Source: Comamonadaceae bacterium OS-4
GTDB taxonomy: Bacteria; Pseudomonadota; Gammaproteobacteria; Burkholderiales; Burkholderiaceae_C
Length of the DNA stretch: 64,000 nt
NCBI GenBank assembly: GCA_027924025.1
Contig: AP026970.1
Location: 1,386,501 to 1,450,500 of the forward strand
Direction of reading: 5' to 3'
The translations under genes were made by a program, and so were the position numbers. Of this stretch, positions 45,154 through 54,815 are shown piece after piece; position 1 is the first letter of the stretch, and the number at the start of each line of letters is the position of its first letter. The notes below the pieces were generated by a model. The model was not told the origin of the DNA, searched no databases, and worked only from the letters and a program-made list of their open reading frames with translations.

Positions 45154-45159
45154 ATTATA
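45154..45159 (-). promoter_or_regulatory. Probable -10 element of rpsT
   Basis: TATAAT on the minus strand, about 45 bp before the rpsT ATG. A clear -35 at normal spacing is not visible. Confidence 0.5.
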
Positions 45160-45175
45160 TACCGGCTCCGCTGAA

Positions 45176-46477
45176 TCACCCCACCAAGCGATTCCGCCCT
45201 TGGGCCTTTGCCTCGTACAAGCGTTGGTCGGCCACATGTAGGAGGGCGTTCAAGTCGTCATCGTGCCCGCCGTGGATGCCGATACTGATCGTCACTTTGA
45301 TTTCTTCTGGCATGCCTTCGGCAGTGTTAAGGGGCAACAACTCCCGGAACGCATCGAGCCTAGGTCGCAAGAGCTCGACGGTGTGGGATTCGCTGAACAG
45401 CGCAAACTCTTCACCGCCAATGCGGGCGATCAGGGCGTCCGGGAAGTGTTTTCGCAGGTAATCCGCGACAAAACGGATCACGATGTCGCCATTGGCGTGT
45501 CCGAAACGGTCGTTGATGGATTTGAAGTGGTCAATGTCCAGCATGGCAACCACCACCGGCTGCGCCGCGTTTTTGGCAAAACCGTGGCGCACACCGCCTT
45601 GCTCGAAAAAATGTCGCCGGTTGTAGAGGCCGGTCAAAGAGTCCACGTTGGCCAGGTGATGCAAGCGATCAACTAGCTCCAGCATCTCGAGGTTCTGGTT
45701 GACCCGGCAGGTCATTTCCTCGAACGAATAAGGCTTGGACATGAAGTCGTTGGCCCCGTGTTTCAGGAAGCGTGCCGAAATGTCGGAGTGGTCCTCGCCC
45801 GAAATGCCGATGATGGCGAGGCGCTCTTTGCCCATGGTGCGTCGGGCTTCGGTCACGAATTCGAAACCATCTACCACCGGCATGTTGTAGTCGATCAGGG
45901 CCAGCTTGATGTCGGGTTGTGCAGCAAGCACCGCCAAGGCTTCGCGACCGTTATGCGCTATCTGCACGTTCAGTCCCTGCATGGACAGCATGCGGCGAAT
46001 GACTTCCAGCGAAGAAGGGGAGTCGTCGGCCACCAGAACTTTGAGACCTGCGTTCCGGATCAGGCGGCTTAGCCATTGCACCGCGTATTCAAAGGAGGGC
46101 AGCCCCTTTTTAAGCACATAGTCGACGATCAGACCCTGGGTCATCATGTTGCGGATGTCTTTGGTGATCGTGCCGGTCAGGGCAATAGCCGGGATGTGTT
46201 TGGCTGCGATCAGCTCGAAGACTTCCCCATAGGGTGCGTCCGGCAGGTTGGCATCGCAGACTGCGGCGAATATTTCGTGGCCGTGCTGTTCCAGGAGCGC
46301 GTTGGCCTCGGCGAGGGAGTAGGCGGTGAGCACCGTGCATTGCCACGCTTTTTTGACCATGCTGGTGAGCATTTCAGAGAGGGCTCTCTGGTCTTCCACG
46401 ATCAAGACGCAGCTTTTACCCGGTGGCATGGTGGCTGCACGCGCGGGCCTGAATGAGTGGCGCAGACTTGTTTTCAT
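45176..46477 (-). CDS. Two-receiver response regulator diguanylate cyclase
   Basis: 433 aa from ATG 46477; an upstream in-frame start at 46519 adds 14 residues. Counting from 46519: first receiver about 36-155 (C-D89-A-N-L-P-D), second about 160-278 (phospho-site D210 in I-D-Y-N-M-P), GGDEF domain about 285-445 with active G-G-E-E-F (368-372). The R-x-x-D inhibitory site is absent. Architecture is PleD-like; it makes cyclic-di-GMP on phosphorylation. No cognate kinase is adjacent. Confidence 0.9.
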   Translation of the reverse strand: MKTSLRHSFRPARAATMPPGKSCVLIVEDQRALSEMLTSMVKKAWQCTVLTAYSLAEANALLEQHGHEIFAAVCDANLPDAPYGEVFELIAAKHIPAIALTGTITKDIRNMMTQGLIVDYVLKKGLPSFEYAVQWLSRLIRNAGLKVLVADDSPSSLEVIRRMLSMQGLNVQIAHNGREALAVLAAQPDIKLALIDYNMPVVDGFEFVTEARRTMGKERLAIIGISGEDHSDISARFLKHGANDFMSKPYSFEEMTCRVNQNLEMLELVDRLHHLANVDSLTGLYNRRHFFEQGGVRHGFAKNAAQPVVVAMLDIDHFKSINDRFGHANGDIVIRFVADYLRKHFPDALIARIGGEEFALFSESHTVELLRPRLDAFRELLPLNTAEGMPEEIKVTISIGIHGGHDDDLNALLHVADQRLYEAKAQGRNRLVG

Positions 46478-46584
46478 AAAGTATCCAACGATATGGCTCG
46501 AGACTGCTGATTCAAACACGAAATGGGGCTGTCTGGAATGGAGTCATCGATTCCCCACTCTGCGCGCGCCGCTACACTTACCCG

Positions 46585-48150
46585 GTGAGCCTTATCAAAT
46601 CTGTATCTACCGTGTCCCTTTGGACATTGGCCTCCCGGGTTACCGGCCTGGCCCGCGAGCTGTTGGTGGCGGCTGCGTTTGGCGCCAGCGCAATGACAGA
46701 CGCTTTCAACGTCGCTTTCCGCATCCCTAATCTGTTTCGCCGTTTGTTTGCTGAAGGCGCCTTCAGCCAGGCCTTTGTGCCGGTCTTGGCCGCCAGCAAA
46801 GCCAAAAATGGGGACGTGGCGACCAAGCTGCTGGTGGATCGGGTGGCCACCTTGCTAGCCTGTGCCTTGGTGCTGACCTGTGTGGTGGGGGTGATCGCTT
46901 CGCCACTGCTAGTTTGGGCCATGGCGAGTGGCTTGCAGAAAGATCCGGCGGGCTACGAGGCGGCGGTGTTCATGACCCGCTTCATGTTTCCGTACATCGG
47001 CTTTATGTCGATGGTGGCCCTGTCGTCCGGCATATTAAATACTTGGAAACGCTTTGCGGTGCCGGCTGCTACGCCCGTTCTTTTGAACCTGAGCATGATC
47101 GGGGCCGCCTGGTTGCTGGTGCCATGGTTCAAAGTGCAGGGTATCGAGCCGATTTACGCGATGGCAGTCGGGGTGATGGTCGGCGGGCTGCTGCAACTCT
47201 TGGTGCAAATACCGGCCCTGAGCCGTTTGGGCATGTTGCCGCGCTTCGGTCTGCAGTGGGCCCTCTTGCGGGAAGCTTGCGCCGACCCTGAGACGCGGCG
47301 AATCGGCAAGTTGATGTTGCCGGCCTTGCTGGGTGTGAGCGTGGCCCAGATATCGCTGTTGATCAACACCCAGATCGCTTCGCACTTGCCAACCGGCAGC
47401 GTGAGCTGGCTGACCTATGCCGACCGCTTGATGGAGTTTCCCACCGCCATGTTGGGTGTGGCCCTGGGGGTGGTGCTGATGCCGCAGCTGGCCGGTGCGC
47501 GTGCCAGAGATGATGGTGCCGGCTACTCCGCCTTGCTGGATTGGGGGCTGCGCATTGTGGTTTTGCTGGCGGTGCCCTGTGCGGTGGGCTTGTTAGCGTT
47601 TTCCAAACCACTGGTAGCTGTGCTGTACCACTACGGTGCATTTACGGCACTTGACGTGCAGCAAACCACCTGGGCCCTGATGGGCTGGGGTGCGGGTTTG
47701 GTAGGGATCGTTGCCATCAAAGTGCTGGCTCCGGGCTATTACGCCAGCCAGGACATCAAAACGCCGGTCAAGATTGCGGTGGTGGTGTTGATTGCGACCC
47801 AGTTGATGAACCTGGCGCTGGTGCCTATGTTTCAACACGCGGGCCTGTCTCTGTCGATCAGCCTGGGTGCCCTGATCAATGCCACATGGCTCTTGATCGG
47901 CTTGCTGCGCCGCGGCAGTTTCCAGCCTTCGTCGGGCTGGGGGCGCTTTTTGCTTCAGGTAGTGGCATCTTCCGCGGTCTTGGTGGTTTACCTTCTCTGG
48001 GCCGCCGGTCTGGTGGATTGGGTGGCCATGCGCGCCCAGCCCTGGTTGCGCATCGGTTGGCTGATCCTTTTGATGGCAGGCTCTGCCGCGGTATATTTTG
48101 GAGCCTTGTGGGCGGCGGGTTTGAATGTGCGCCACTTCTTGAGGCGCTAA
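46585..48150 (+). CDS. murJ: Lipid II flippase MurJ
   Basis: 521 aa from GTG. About 14 membrane helices of the MviN/MurJ MOP-superfamily: V-S-L-W-T-L-A-S-R-V-T-G-L-A-R-E near the start, A-M-T-D-A-F-N-V-A-F-R-I-P-N-L-F-R-R-L-F-A-E-G-A-F-S-Q-A-F is diagnostic. Essential for peptidoglycan synthesis. Likely cotranscribed with the sirB1-like gene 15 bp downstream. Confidence 0.95.
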   Translation: MSLIKSVSTVSLWTLASRVTGLARELLVAAAFGASAMTDAFNVAFRIPNLFRRLFAEGAFSQAFVPVLAASKAKNGDVATKLLVDRVATLLACALVLTCVVGVIASPLLVWAMASGLQKDPAGYEAAVFMTRFMFPYIGFMSMVALSSGILNTWKRFAVPAATPVLLNLSMIGAAWLLVPWFKVQGIEPIYAMAVGVMVGGLLQLLVQIPALSRLGMLPRFGLQWALLREACADPETRRIGKLMLPALLGVSVAQISLLINTQIASHLPTGSVSWLTYADRLMEFPTAMLGVALGVVLMPQLAGARARDDGAGYSALLDWGLRIVVLLAVPCAVGLLAFSKPLVAVLYHYGAFTALDVQQTTWALMGWGAGLVGIVAIKVLAPGYYASQDIKTPVKIAVVVLIATQLMNLALVPMFQHAGLSLSISLGALINATWLLIGLLRRGSFQPSSGWGRFLLQVVASSAVLVVYLLWAAGLVDWVAMRAQPWLRIGWLILLMAGSAAVYFGALWAAGLNVRHFLRR

Positions 48151-48165
48151 ACCGGGAGGATGAGC

Positions 48166-49020
48166 ATGAAGTTGGATCTGACAGTCCCCTCCGCGCTGGA
48201 GTATTTCGCCAGTTTGGTCGGCAGTGACCAGGACTTGGCGCTGTTCGAAGCTGCACTCAGCCTGGGGCAGGACGAATACCCGGAGCTCGATCTGCAAGCC
48301 AGCATGGCCGAAGTGGATCAGCTGGTGGCCCGTCTGCAACGTCGCCTCGCCGACGACGCGTCCGCCCTGCAGCGGGTGCGGGTGCTGAACCAGTTTTTCT
48401 TCACAGACCTTGGCTTCGCCGGCAACGTCAATAACTATTACGACCCGGACAACAGTTTTGTGTCGCAACTGCTGCGCACGCGGCGCGGCATCCCGATTTC
48501 ACTGGCCGTGCTCTGGATGGAGTTGGCCCAAGGTTTGAAACTGGATGCCCAAGGGGTCAGTTTCCCCGGGCATTTCATGGTCAAGGTAAATCTGCCGATG
48601 GGCCAGGCGGTCATTGACCCGATGTCGGGCCGCTCCCTCAGCAAAGAAGAGCTGTCTGAAATGTTGGAACCATTTCGCCGCCGCAGCGGCTTGGTGGACG
48701 ATTTCGAAGCGCCCCTCGGGCTGTATCTGCAAGCCGCATCGCCCCGCGAAATTCTGGCGCGCATGCTGCGCAACTTGAAAGAGATTTATCGCTCCCAGCA
48801 GGACTGGCCGCGCTTGTTGGCGGTGCAGGAGCGCTTGGTGGTGCTGTTGCCGGAGTCATGGCCCGAGTACCGCGATCGCGGTTTGGTGCATGCCGAGCTG
48901 GGCAACTCACGGCAGGCGCTGTCTGACTTGGAGCTCTACTTGGAGCATGCCAGTCATATGGTGGATACCGAGCAGATTGTGGATCAGGTCAAAATTCTGC
49001 GTATCCAAACCGGCATCTAG
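48166..49020 (+). CDS. SirB1-family transglutaminase-like/TPR protein
   Basis: 284 aa from ATG 48166, with GGGAGG 6 bp upstream (ATG 48160 overlaps the ribosome site). Transglutaminase-like core (L-N-Q-F-F-F-T-D-L-G-F-A-G-N, R-R-G-I-P-I-S-L-A-V-L-W, F-P-G-H-F-M-V-K) then TPR-like helices. The catalytic Cys is not obvious, as in SirB1/YchA proteins of unknown activity. Confidence 0.88.
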   Translation: MKLDLTVPSALEYFASLVGSDQDLALFEAALSLGQDEYPELDLQASMAEVDQLVARLQRRLADDASALQRVRVLNQFFFTDLGFAGNVNNYYDPDNSFVSQLLRTRRGIPISLAVLWMELAQGLKLDAQGVSFPGHFMVKVNLPMGQAVIDPMSGRSLSKEELSEMLEPFRRRSGLVDDFEAPLGLYLQAASPREILARMLRNLKEIYRSQQDWPRLLAVQERLVVLLPESWPEYRDRGLVHAELGNSRQALSDLELYLEHASHMVDTEQIVDQVKILRIQTGI

Positions 49021-49022
49021 GT

Positions 49023-49044
49023 GCCGGGCAAGCGCTTGCCCGGC
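49023..49044. terminator. Perfect GC-rich palindrome between convergent genes
   Basis: GCCGGGCAAGC-GCTTGCCCGGC, 11-bp arms with no spacer, 3 bp after the SirB1 stop and 17 bp from the purM stop. No U tract follows, so termination is likely but not certain. Confidence 0.6.
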
Positions 49045-49060
49045 GGATGGGGCATGAGTC

Positions 49061-50110
49061 TTAGCGAACCACCACTTGCGCACCGTCACCTTGGGCGGCA
49101 ATCGTGCCCACGGTGTAGACAGTTTCGCCGCTGGCTCGCAATGTAGCGGCTGTTGTCTCTGCGTTGGCAGCGTCCACCACCACGACCATGCCGATGCCGT
49201 TGTTGAAGGTTCGGTTCATCTCGATGTCGTCAATGCCCGCGGTCTGTTGCAGCCAGGCAAACAACTCGGTCTGCGGCCAGCTGCCCTTGACCAAATGGGC
49301 TGCGGTGCCTTCGGGCAACACGCGGGGAATGTTTTCCAGCAATCCGCCACCGGTGATGTGGGCCAGAGCCTTGATCGGGTGGGCTGCCAGCGCAGCCAAC
49401 ACGTTTTTCACGTACAGGCGGGTGGGCTCCATGATGGCTTGTTTGAAAGGTTTGCCGTCCAAGGTGGCGGGCACAGTGCCGGCAGCTTCCGCACGCTCGA
49501 TGCATTTGCGGACCAGGCTGAAACCATTCGAGTGCACGCCGGCAGATGCCAGGCCCAACACCACGTCGCCGGGCTTGACGTCAGCGCCGGTCAAGATTTT
49601 GGACTTTTCTACCGCGCCCACACAAAAACCAGCCAGGTCGTATTCGCCAGCGGGGTACATGCCGGGCATTTCGGCGGTTTCACCACCGATGAGGGCGCAG
49701 CCGCTCAACTCGCAACCTTTAGCAATACCGCCGACCACCGCGGCGGCGGTGTCTACATCCAGCTTGCCGCAGGCAAAGTAGTCCAGGAAGAACAGGGGCT
49801 CAGCGCCTTGCACCAGCACGTCGTTCACACTCATACCGACCAGGTCGATACCCACGGTGTCGTGCATGTTCCACTCAAAAGCCAGCTTGAGCTTGGTGCC
49901 CACGCCGTCGGTGCCGCTCACCAGCACGGGTTCTTTGTAGCGCTTGGGCACTTCAAACAAGGCTCCGAAACCGCCGATACCGGCCAACACGCCTTCGCGC
50001 ATGGTTTTCTTGGCCAAGGGCTTGATGCGTTCGACCAAGGCGTCACCGGCAACGATATCGACACCGGCGTCTTTGTAAGAAAGGGGAGTGGAGGCAGAAG
50101 ATTGGGTCAT
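49061..50110 (-). CDS. purM: Phosphoribosylformylglycinamidine cyclo-ligase
   Basis: 349 aa from ATG 50110. AIR synthetase of purine biosynthesis: S-Y-K-D-A-G-V-D-I near the start, [25 protein letters not shown], and [13 protein letters not shown]. Normal length. Divergent from the AI-2E permease gene. Confidence 0.96.
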   Translation of the reverse strand: MTQSSASTPLSYKDAGVDIVAGDALVERIKPLAKKTMREGVLAGIGGFGALFEVPKRYKEPVLVSGTDGVGTKLKLAFEWNMHDTVGIDLVGMSVNDVLVQGAEPLFFLDYFACGKLDVDTAAAVVGGIAKGCELSGCALIGGETAEMPGMYPAGEYDLAGFCVGAVEKSKILTGADVKPGDVVLGLASAGVHSNGFSLVRKCIERAEAAGTVPATLDGKPFKQAIMEPTRLYVKNVLAALAAHPIKALAHITGGGLLENIPRVLPEGTAAHLVKGSWPQTELFAWLQQTAGIDDIEMNRTFNNGIGMVVVVDAANAETTAATLRASGETVYTVGTIAAQGDGAQVVVR

Positions 50111-50194
50111 GGGAGGTAACGTTTGGGGTGAAGCGGAGGCAGACCCCGATAGAATTTGCCTAGATTTTAAGGGTTTGCCCCTTCTCTTTCTCTC

Positions 50195-51277
50195 ATGCCC
50201 CTCACCCCCACCCAAAAAAGTTTCGCTGCATGGGTCGCCATTGCAGTATTTGCCGTCCTCGTTTTATGGCTGTTGGCGCCTGTGCTGGCGCCATTTGCCG
50301 TGGCGGCGGTACTGGCCTATGCGCTCACGCCGGTGGTCAATTGGATCGATGACATCGGCCTGGGCCGCATCCCCCGTGTCGTGGCGGTGGTGCTGGTGGA
50401 GGTCTTGTTTTTGATTGTGGTGCTGAGTGTGCTATTGCTGATTGTTCCGATTCTTGCCAAAGAAATGCCGCTGCTGCGGGAACAGTTTCCGGTGCTGCTC
50501 GACAGCTTGAATGAGGCGCTCAAGCCACTGCTGGCCCAATGGGGCATCAAGCTCAACCTGGACGTGGGCAGTATCAAGAGCTTTGTCATGAAGTACCTCA
50601 ACGCCAACGTGGAAGATGCCTTTGGCTCGGTGCTGGCTTCGGTCAAGTTGGGCGGGAGTGTGGCGTTTGCCCTGATTGGCAACGCCATTCTGATTCCCGT
50701 GGTCTTGTTTTACCTGCTCATGGACTGGGCCCGTTTCATGGGCCAGTTGCGGCAATTGGTGCCGCCACGCCTGCGGGCCCCGACCGACAGTTTCTTGCGT
50801 GAGGCAGATGAGGTGCTGGGGCAGTACCTGCGCGGCCAGTTGTTGGTGATGGTGATTCTGGCCCTCGCTTACAGCGTGGGCTTGGCCATGTTCGGCTTGG
50901 ACTTGGCTTTGCCGATCGGGGTGTTTACCGGGCTGGCGATTTTTGTGCCTTATCTGGGGTTCGGTGTCGGGTTGGTGCTGGCCTTGTTCGCAGGTTTGCT
51001 GGAATTTTCGGGCGCGCACGGTATCGGCTACCCCTTGGTGATGGTCGCGGTGGTCTATGGTTTGGGTCAGGTGATTGAGAGTTTTGTGCTGACGCCGCGC
51101 CTGGTGGGCGAGCGCATCGGCCTGCACCCCCTGGCTGTGATCTTTGCCTTGCTGGCGTTCGGCCAGCTGTTCGGTTTTGTGGGGGTACTGGTGGCCTTGC
51201 CTGCCAGTGCGGTGCTGCTGGTGGCGATACGCCGCGTGCGCTCGGGCTACCTCGGCAGCCGTTTGTATCTGGGGTGA
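50195..51277 (+). CDS. AI-2E family transporter
   Basis: 360 aa, about eight membrane helices: three near the N-terminus, a soluble section about 90-140, and the rest C-terminal with [12 protein letters not shown] and [16 protein letters not shown]. Family members export varied small molecules, and the autoinducer name is not evidence of substrate. Cotranscribed with hda (9 bp gap). Confidence 0.92.
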   Translation: MPLTPTQKSFAAWVAIAVFAVLVLWLLAPVLAPFAVAAVLAYALTPVVNWIDDIGLGRIPRVVAVVLVEVLFLIVVLSVLLLIVPILAKEMPLLREQFPVLLDSLNEALKPLLAQWGIKLNLDVGSIKSFVMKYLNANVEDAFGSVLASVKLGGSVAFALIGNAILIPVVLFYLLMDWARFMGQLRQLVPPRLRAPTDSFLREADEVLGQYLRGQLLVMVILALAYSVGLAMFGLDLALPIGVFTGLAIFVPYLGFGVGLVLALFAGLLEFSGAHGIGYPLVMVAVVYGLGQVIESFVLTPRLVGERIGLHPLAVIFALLAFGQLFGFVGVLVALPASAVLLVAIRRVRSGYLGSRLYLG

Positions 51278-51286
51278 CCCCTTCGT

Positions 51287-51970
51287 ATGAAACAGATTGC
51301 GTTGGATATCGGTTTGTCTACTGGCCCTACAGTGGCCAACTTTTTTGCCGGCCCCAATGAGGCTGCCCTCCGACACCTGGAGCTGTGGATCGGTGACGAG
51401 AGCCACTCTGTGACCCGCTCGCCGGTGCCCACCTACATCTGGGGGCCAGAAGGCAGCGGCAAAACCCACCTGCTCAAGGCCGCCCGCGAAGGGCTGCGCG
51501 AGCAGGGTGCGCGCGTGGGCTGGCTGGGCGCCAACGACGAGCCTTCTGATTTCGATGAGCGCTGGGCTGCGGTGGTGCTGGATGACGTGCACCTGTTCAC
51601 CGCCGAGCAGCAGCACACTGCGTTTAACTGGTTCGTGAACGCCCATACCCACCACAAACCGGTGCTGGCGGCGGGCGAGTTTGCCCCCATCGATCTCAAG
51701 TTGCGCGACGACTTGCGCACCCGACTGGGTTGGGGGCACATTTTTAGCTTGCAGCTCTTGAGCGAGTCCGAGCGACGCAGTGTCTTGCGCCAAGCGGCAG
51801 ATGCCCGCGGCGTGTTTTTGAGCGATGAGGTGATGGACTTCATGCTCAACCGCTTCAGCCGCGATCTTGGCAGCTTGATGGAGCTCCTCGACCTGATGGA
51901 TGGCTACGCCTTGCAGACCCAGCGCGCCATCACCATTCCGTTGATCAAATCCATGCTGGAAAACACATGA
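51287..51970 (+). CDS. hda: DnaA regulatory inactivator Hda
   Basis: 227 aa AAA+ protein related to DnaA domain III. The N-terminal Q-I-A-L-D-I-G-L fits the beta-clamp binding motif; Walker A G-P-E-G-S-G-K-T (about 53-60) and Walker B V-V-L-D-D-V-H-L. With the clamp it promotes DnaA-ATP hydrolysis. Overlaps the HAD phosphatase start (ATGA). Confidence 0.93.
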   Translation: MKQIALDIGLSTGPTVANFFAGPNEAALRHLELWIGDESHSVTRSPVPTYIWGPEGSGKTHLLKAAREGLREQGARVGWLGANDEPSDFDERWAAVVLDDVHLFTAEQQHTAFNWFVNAHTHHKPVLAAGEFAPIDLKLRDDLRTRLGWGHIFSLQLLSESERRSVLRQAADARGVFLSDEVMDFMLNRFSRDLGSLMELLDLMDGYALQTQRAITIPLIKSMLENT

Positions 51971-52653
51971 CCGTGAAAAAGATTGCCCTGTTTGACCTCG
52001 ACCACACCCTGATTCCGCTGGACTCTGACTACGCCTGGGGCGAGTTCACCACCGCTTTGGGATGGACCGATGCAGAAGTCTTCAAGCAGAAGAACCAGGA
52101 GTTTTACGAGCACTACAAGGCCGGCACGCTGGATATCCACGCGTACATCCGGTTTGCCACTGCAGCGGTGATTCGCCAAGGTGCTATCAAATCGATAGCT
52201 GCTCACGCAGATTTCATGAGCGCTATCATCCAAAAAGCCATTCAGCCTCAAGCCTTGAAGCTGGTGCAGGATCATCAGGCCGCTGGCGATACAGTCATCA
52301 TCGTCACCGCCACCAACGCTTTCGTCACACGGCCGATTGCCACTGCGTTTGGCGTCGAAGAGCTGATCGCGGTCGATCTCGTGAAAGACGATGCCCCCGG
52401 CGGCACCGGTTGGTACACGGGGGAGATTGCCGGTGTGCCGTCTTTCCGCGAAGGCAAGGTCACGCGGGTGAACCAGTGGCTTGCGGACCGCGGTTTGGGC
52501 TGGGACACGGTGCACACCACCTTCTATTCAGACTCCATCAACGACGTGCCGCTGATGGAAAAGGCCGATGTGGCCTTGGCCACCAACCCCGATCCGCGCT
52601 TGCGCGCACTGGCCGAGCAGCGTGGATGGCGCATACTCGAGCTCTTCTCCTGA
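51967..52653 (+). CDS. HAD-IB family phosphatase
   Basis: 228 aa. HAD motif I F-D-L-D-H-T-L-I, motif II V-T-A-T-N-A, motif III/IV Y-S-D-S-I-N-D-V-P-L-M. SerB-like subfamily, substrate possibly a phosphoserine- or phospholipid-type compound. Residues 72-91 (A-I-K-S-I-A-A-H-A-D through Q-K-A) are encoded by a family A repeat within the cap region. Coupled to hda by ATGA. Confidence 0.92.
   Translation: MTVKKIALFDLDHTLIPLDSDYAWGEFTTALGWTDAEVFKQKNQEFYEHYKAGTLDIHAYIRFATAAVIRQGAIKSIAAHADFMSAIIQKAIQPQALKLVQDHQAAGDTVIIVTATNAFVTRPIATAFGVEELIAVDLVKDDAPGGTGWYTGEIAGVPSFREGKVTRVNQWLADRGLGWDTVHTTFYSDSINDVPLMEKADVALATNPDPRLRALAEQRGWRILELFS
52182..52240 (+). repeat. Palindromic repeat, family A, inside the HAD phosphatase gene
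   Basis: TGCTATCAAATCGATAGCTG, CTCACGCAGATTTCATGAGC, GCTATCATCCAAAA. Reads in sense with the gene, whereas the argF copy is antisense. Confidence 0.7.
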
Positions 52654-52683
52654 CCCGCGGGCAGGACTGTTAGGAACAAGAAC

Positions 52684-54261
52684 TTGATCAAAAAATTTAT
52701 CGATAAATTGCTGGGCAAATCCCCCGCTGCACCGGGCGGCAAGCCCAACTTCGGCAAACGGATGGAAATCCCGGTGTCGGTGCACGGCATCGACCCCAGC
52801 TTGGTGGACGACCGTGCCATCAACGTGGTGCGCACCCTGCAGCAAGCGGGTTTTGAGGCGTATGTGGTGGGCGGTGCGGTGCGCGACCTGCTGGTCGGTC
52901 TGCGGCCCAAAGACTTCGATGTGGCAACCAATGCCACCCCGGAGCAGGTCAAAGGATTGTTCCGCCGTGCATTCATCATCGGGCGGCGTTTCCGCATCGT
53001 GCACGTGGTGTACGGCCGCGGGCGTGAGCATGAGGTGATCGAGGTATCGACCTTCCGCGCGTATCTGGACAACGCTGCTGCCGAACAAGTCGCCGGCAAC
53101 GAGCGCACCAGCAAGAGCGAGCTGGCCAACTTGAAGCACGCCGTGGACAGCACCGGCCGGGTGCTGCGCGACAACGTCTGGGGCCCGCAGGAAGAAGACG
53201 CAGTGCGCCGCGACTTCACCATCAACGCGATGTACTACGATCCTGAAACCCAGATCGTTGTGGACTACCACAACGGCCTGAAGGACTCCAAGAGCCGTAC
53301 CTTGCGCATGATCGGCGATGCGGCCACCCGGTATCGCGAAGACCCGGTCCGCATCATCCGTGCGGTGCGCTTTGCGGCCAAGCTCAGCCCCCTGGGTTTC
53401 AAGCTCGAGCCCAAAACCGCCGGCCCCTTGGTCAAAAGCCAGAAGCTGTTGCACGACGTGCCCCAAAGCCGCCTGTTTGACGAAATGCTCAAGCTGCTGC
53501 AAACCGGGCACGCGTTGGCCTCCATCGCGCAACTTAAAGAATTGGGTTTGGCGACCGGCATTTACCCCCTGCTGGATGTAGTGGTGGACCGGGCGGGCCA
53601 GAGCTTTGTGGAAGCCGCCCTGAAAGACACCGACCGCCGCGTCGGCGAAGGCAAGCCGGTGGCGCCCAGCTTCTTGCTGGCCTGTGTGCTGTGGGACGAT
53701 GTTCGCAAGGGCTGGGACCAGCGCTTGGCCCGCGGCGAACACAGCCACCCGGCCCTGCAAGATGCGATTGAAGATGTATTCAACGCCCGCATCGGGGATG
53801 TCTCCGGCCGTGGCAAGTTGGCTGGCGACATGCGGGAAATCTGGTTGATGCAGCCCCGCTTTGACAAGCGTGTAGGCAGTACGCCTTTTGGCATGGCGGA
53901 GCAACCCCGGTTCCGTGCCGCTTTCGACTTCATGCGCCTGCGTGCGGATGCTGGCGAGGTGGACGAGGTGCTGGCCGACTGGTGGCAAGAGTTCAGCATG
54001 GCCAGCGACGATGTGCGCCAGGACATGGTGGACCAGGTCCGCGCCGAGCAACAGCAGCAACGCAAGCAAGCCCCCAAAGGCCCACGGGTTGCCAAGCAGC
54101 CCCGTGAACCCCGCGTCACCGATGCAGCGCCCAGCGGCCTTGCAGAAGATGCGCCGCAAGGAGCCGCTGACACTGGTGGTGATGCGCCGCGCAAGCGCAA
54201 GCGTCGTCGTCGCAGCAATGCCAGCCGTGGCGCCGGCAGTGCCGGACCTGCGGCCGAATAA
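52684..54261 (+). CDS. pcnB: Poly(A) polymerase I
   Basis: 525 aa from TTG 52684. Nucleotidyltransferase core A-Y-V-V-G-G-A-V-R-D-L-L, K-D-F-D-V-A-T-N-A-T-P, and R-R-D-F-T-I-N-A-M-Y-Y. R-N-A-binding C-terminal half, then a disordered tail from about 455 with Gln runs and R-K-R-K-R-R-R-R, longer than in E. coli. It adds 3' A tails that mark RNA for decay. Cotranscribed with folK. Confidence 0.94.
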   Translation: MIKKFIDKLLGKSPAAPGGKPNFGKRMEIPVSVHGIDPSLVDDRAINVVRTLQQAGFEAYVVGGAVRDLLVGLRPKDFDVATNATPEQVKGLFRRAFIIGRRFRIVHVVYGRGREHEVIEVSTFRAYLDNAAAEQVAGNERTSKSELANLKHAVDSTGRVLRDNVWGPQEEDAVRRDFTINAMYYDPETQIVVDYHNGLKDSKSRTLRMIGDAATRYREDPVRIIRAVRFAAKLSPLGFKLEPKTAGPLVKSQKLLHDVPQSRLFDEMLKLLQTGHALASIAQLKELGLATGIYPLLDVVVDRAGQSFVEAALKDTDRRVGEGKPVAPSFLLACVLWDDVRKGWDQRLARGEHSHPALQDAIEDVFNARIGDVSGRGKLAGDMREIWLMQPRFDKRVGSTPFGMAEQPRFRAAFDFMRLRADAGEVDEVLADWWQEFSMASDDVRQDMVDQVRAEQQQQRKQAPKGPRVAKQPREPRVTDAAPSGLAEDAPQGAADTGGDAPRKRKRRRRSNASRGAGSAGPAAE

Positions 54262-54269
54262 ACCCGGTC

Positions 54270-54743
54270 ATGCAGCGTGAGCCAGTCGAGGCCTACATTG
54301 GCCTTGGCGCCAATTTGGGTGATCCCATGGCGGCCTTGCGGCAGGCCTTGGGTCGATTGGCAGAACTGCCCCACACTGAGGTGTTGCGGGCGTCCGGCTT
54401 GTACGGCAGCACGCCGGTGGATTCCAGTGGGCCCGATTATGTGAATGCGGTGGCCTGCGTGCGCACGCGGTTGACCGCGCCCGTGCTGCTTTCGGCCCTG
54501 CAGGCGCAAGAGAACCAGGCCGGCCGTGAGCGCCCCTACCGCAATGCCCCCCGCACCCTCGACCTTGATGTGCTGCTCTACGGCAGTGCCCGCATGGCAG
54601 GGCCGGTATTGACGGTGCCTCACCCGCGCATGACAGAGCGCGCCTTCGTGTTGATGCCCTTGGCCGAAATTGCGCCGGACCTTGTATCAGCCACGCAGCT
54701 GTCCGCGGTGAGTGATCAAGGAATCTGGCGGCTGGCAGGGTAA
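54270..54743 (+). CDS. folK: 2-amino-4-hydroxy-6-hydroxymethyldihydropteridine pyrophosphokinase
   Basis: 157 aa. Y-I-G-L-G-A-N-L-G-D-P at the start and the signature R-P-Y-R-N-A-P-R-T-L-D-L-D-V-L-L-Y-G, followed by P-H-P-R-M-T-E-R-A-F-V-L-M-P-L-A-E-I-A-P. Folate biosynthesis. Start 8 bp after the pcnB stop. Confidence 0.95.
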   Translation: MQREPVEAYIGLGANLGDPMAALRQALGRLAELPHTEVLRASGLYGSTPVDSSGPDYVNAVACVRTRLTAPVLLSALQAQENQAGRERPYRNAPRTLDLDVLLYGSARMAGPVLTVPHPRMTERAFVLMPLAEIAPDLVSATQLSAVSDQGIWRLAG

Positions 54744-54760
54744 ATCCCCGTCTTTTCTCG

Positions 54761-54798
54761 ATTCTGTAACCGGTAACCCCGTGGTTAAATTACAGAAT
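54761..54798. promoter_or_regulatory. Inverted repeat upstream of the chemotaxis receptor gene
   Basis: ATTCTGTAA (54761-54769) and TTACAGAAT (54790-54798) are exact reverse complements, with inner GGTAAC/GGTTA half-matches. 18 bp before the MCP start; either an operator or a weak folK terminator. Confidence 0.4.
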
Positions 54799-54815
54799 AA
54801 TTAAAGGAGATTGGA

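Noticed and set aside
50432..51793. 453-codon minus-strand frame
   Set aside because: Antisense to AI-2E permease and hda, Gln/His-rich, no start signals.
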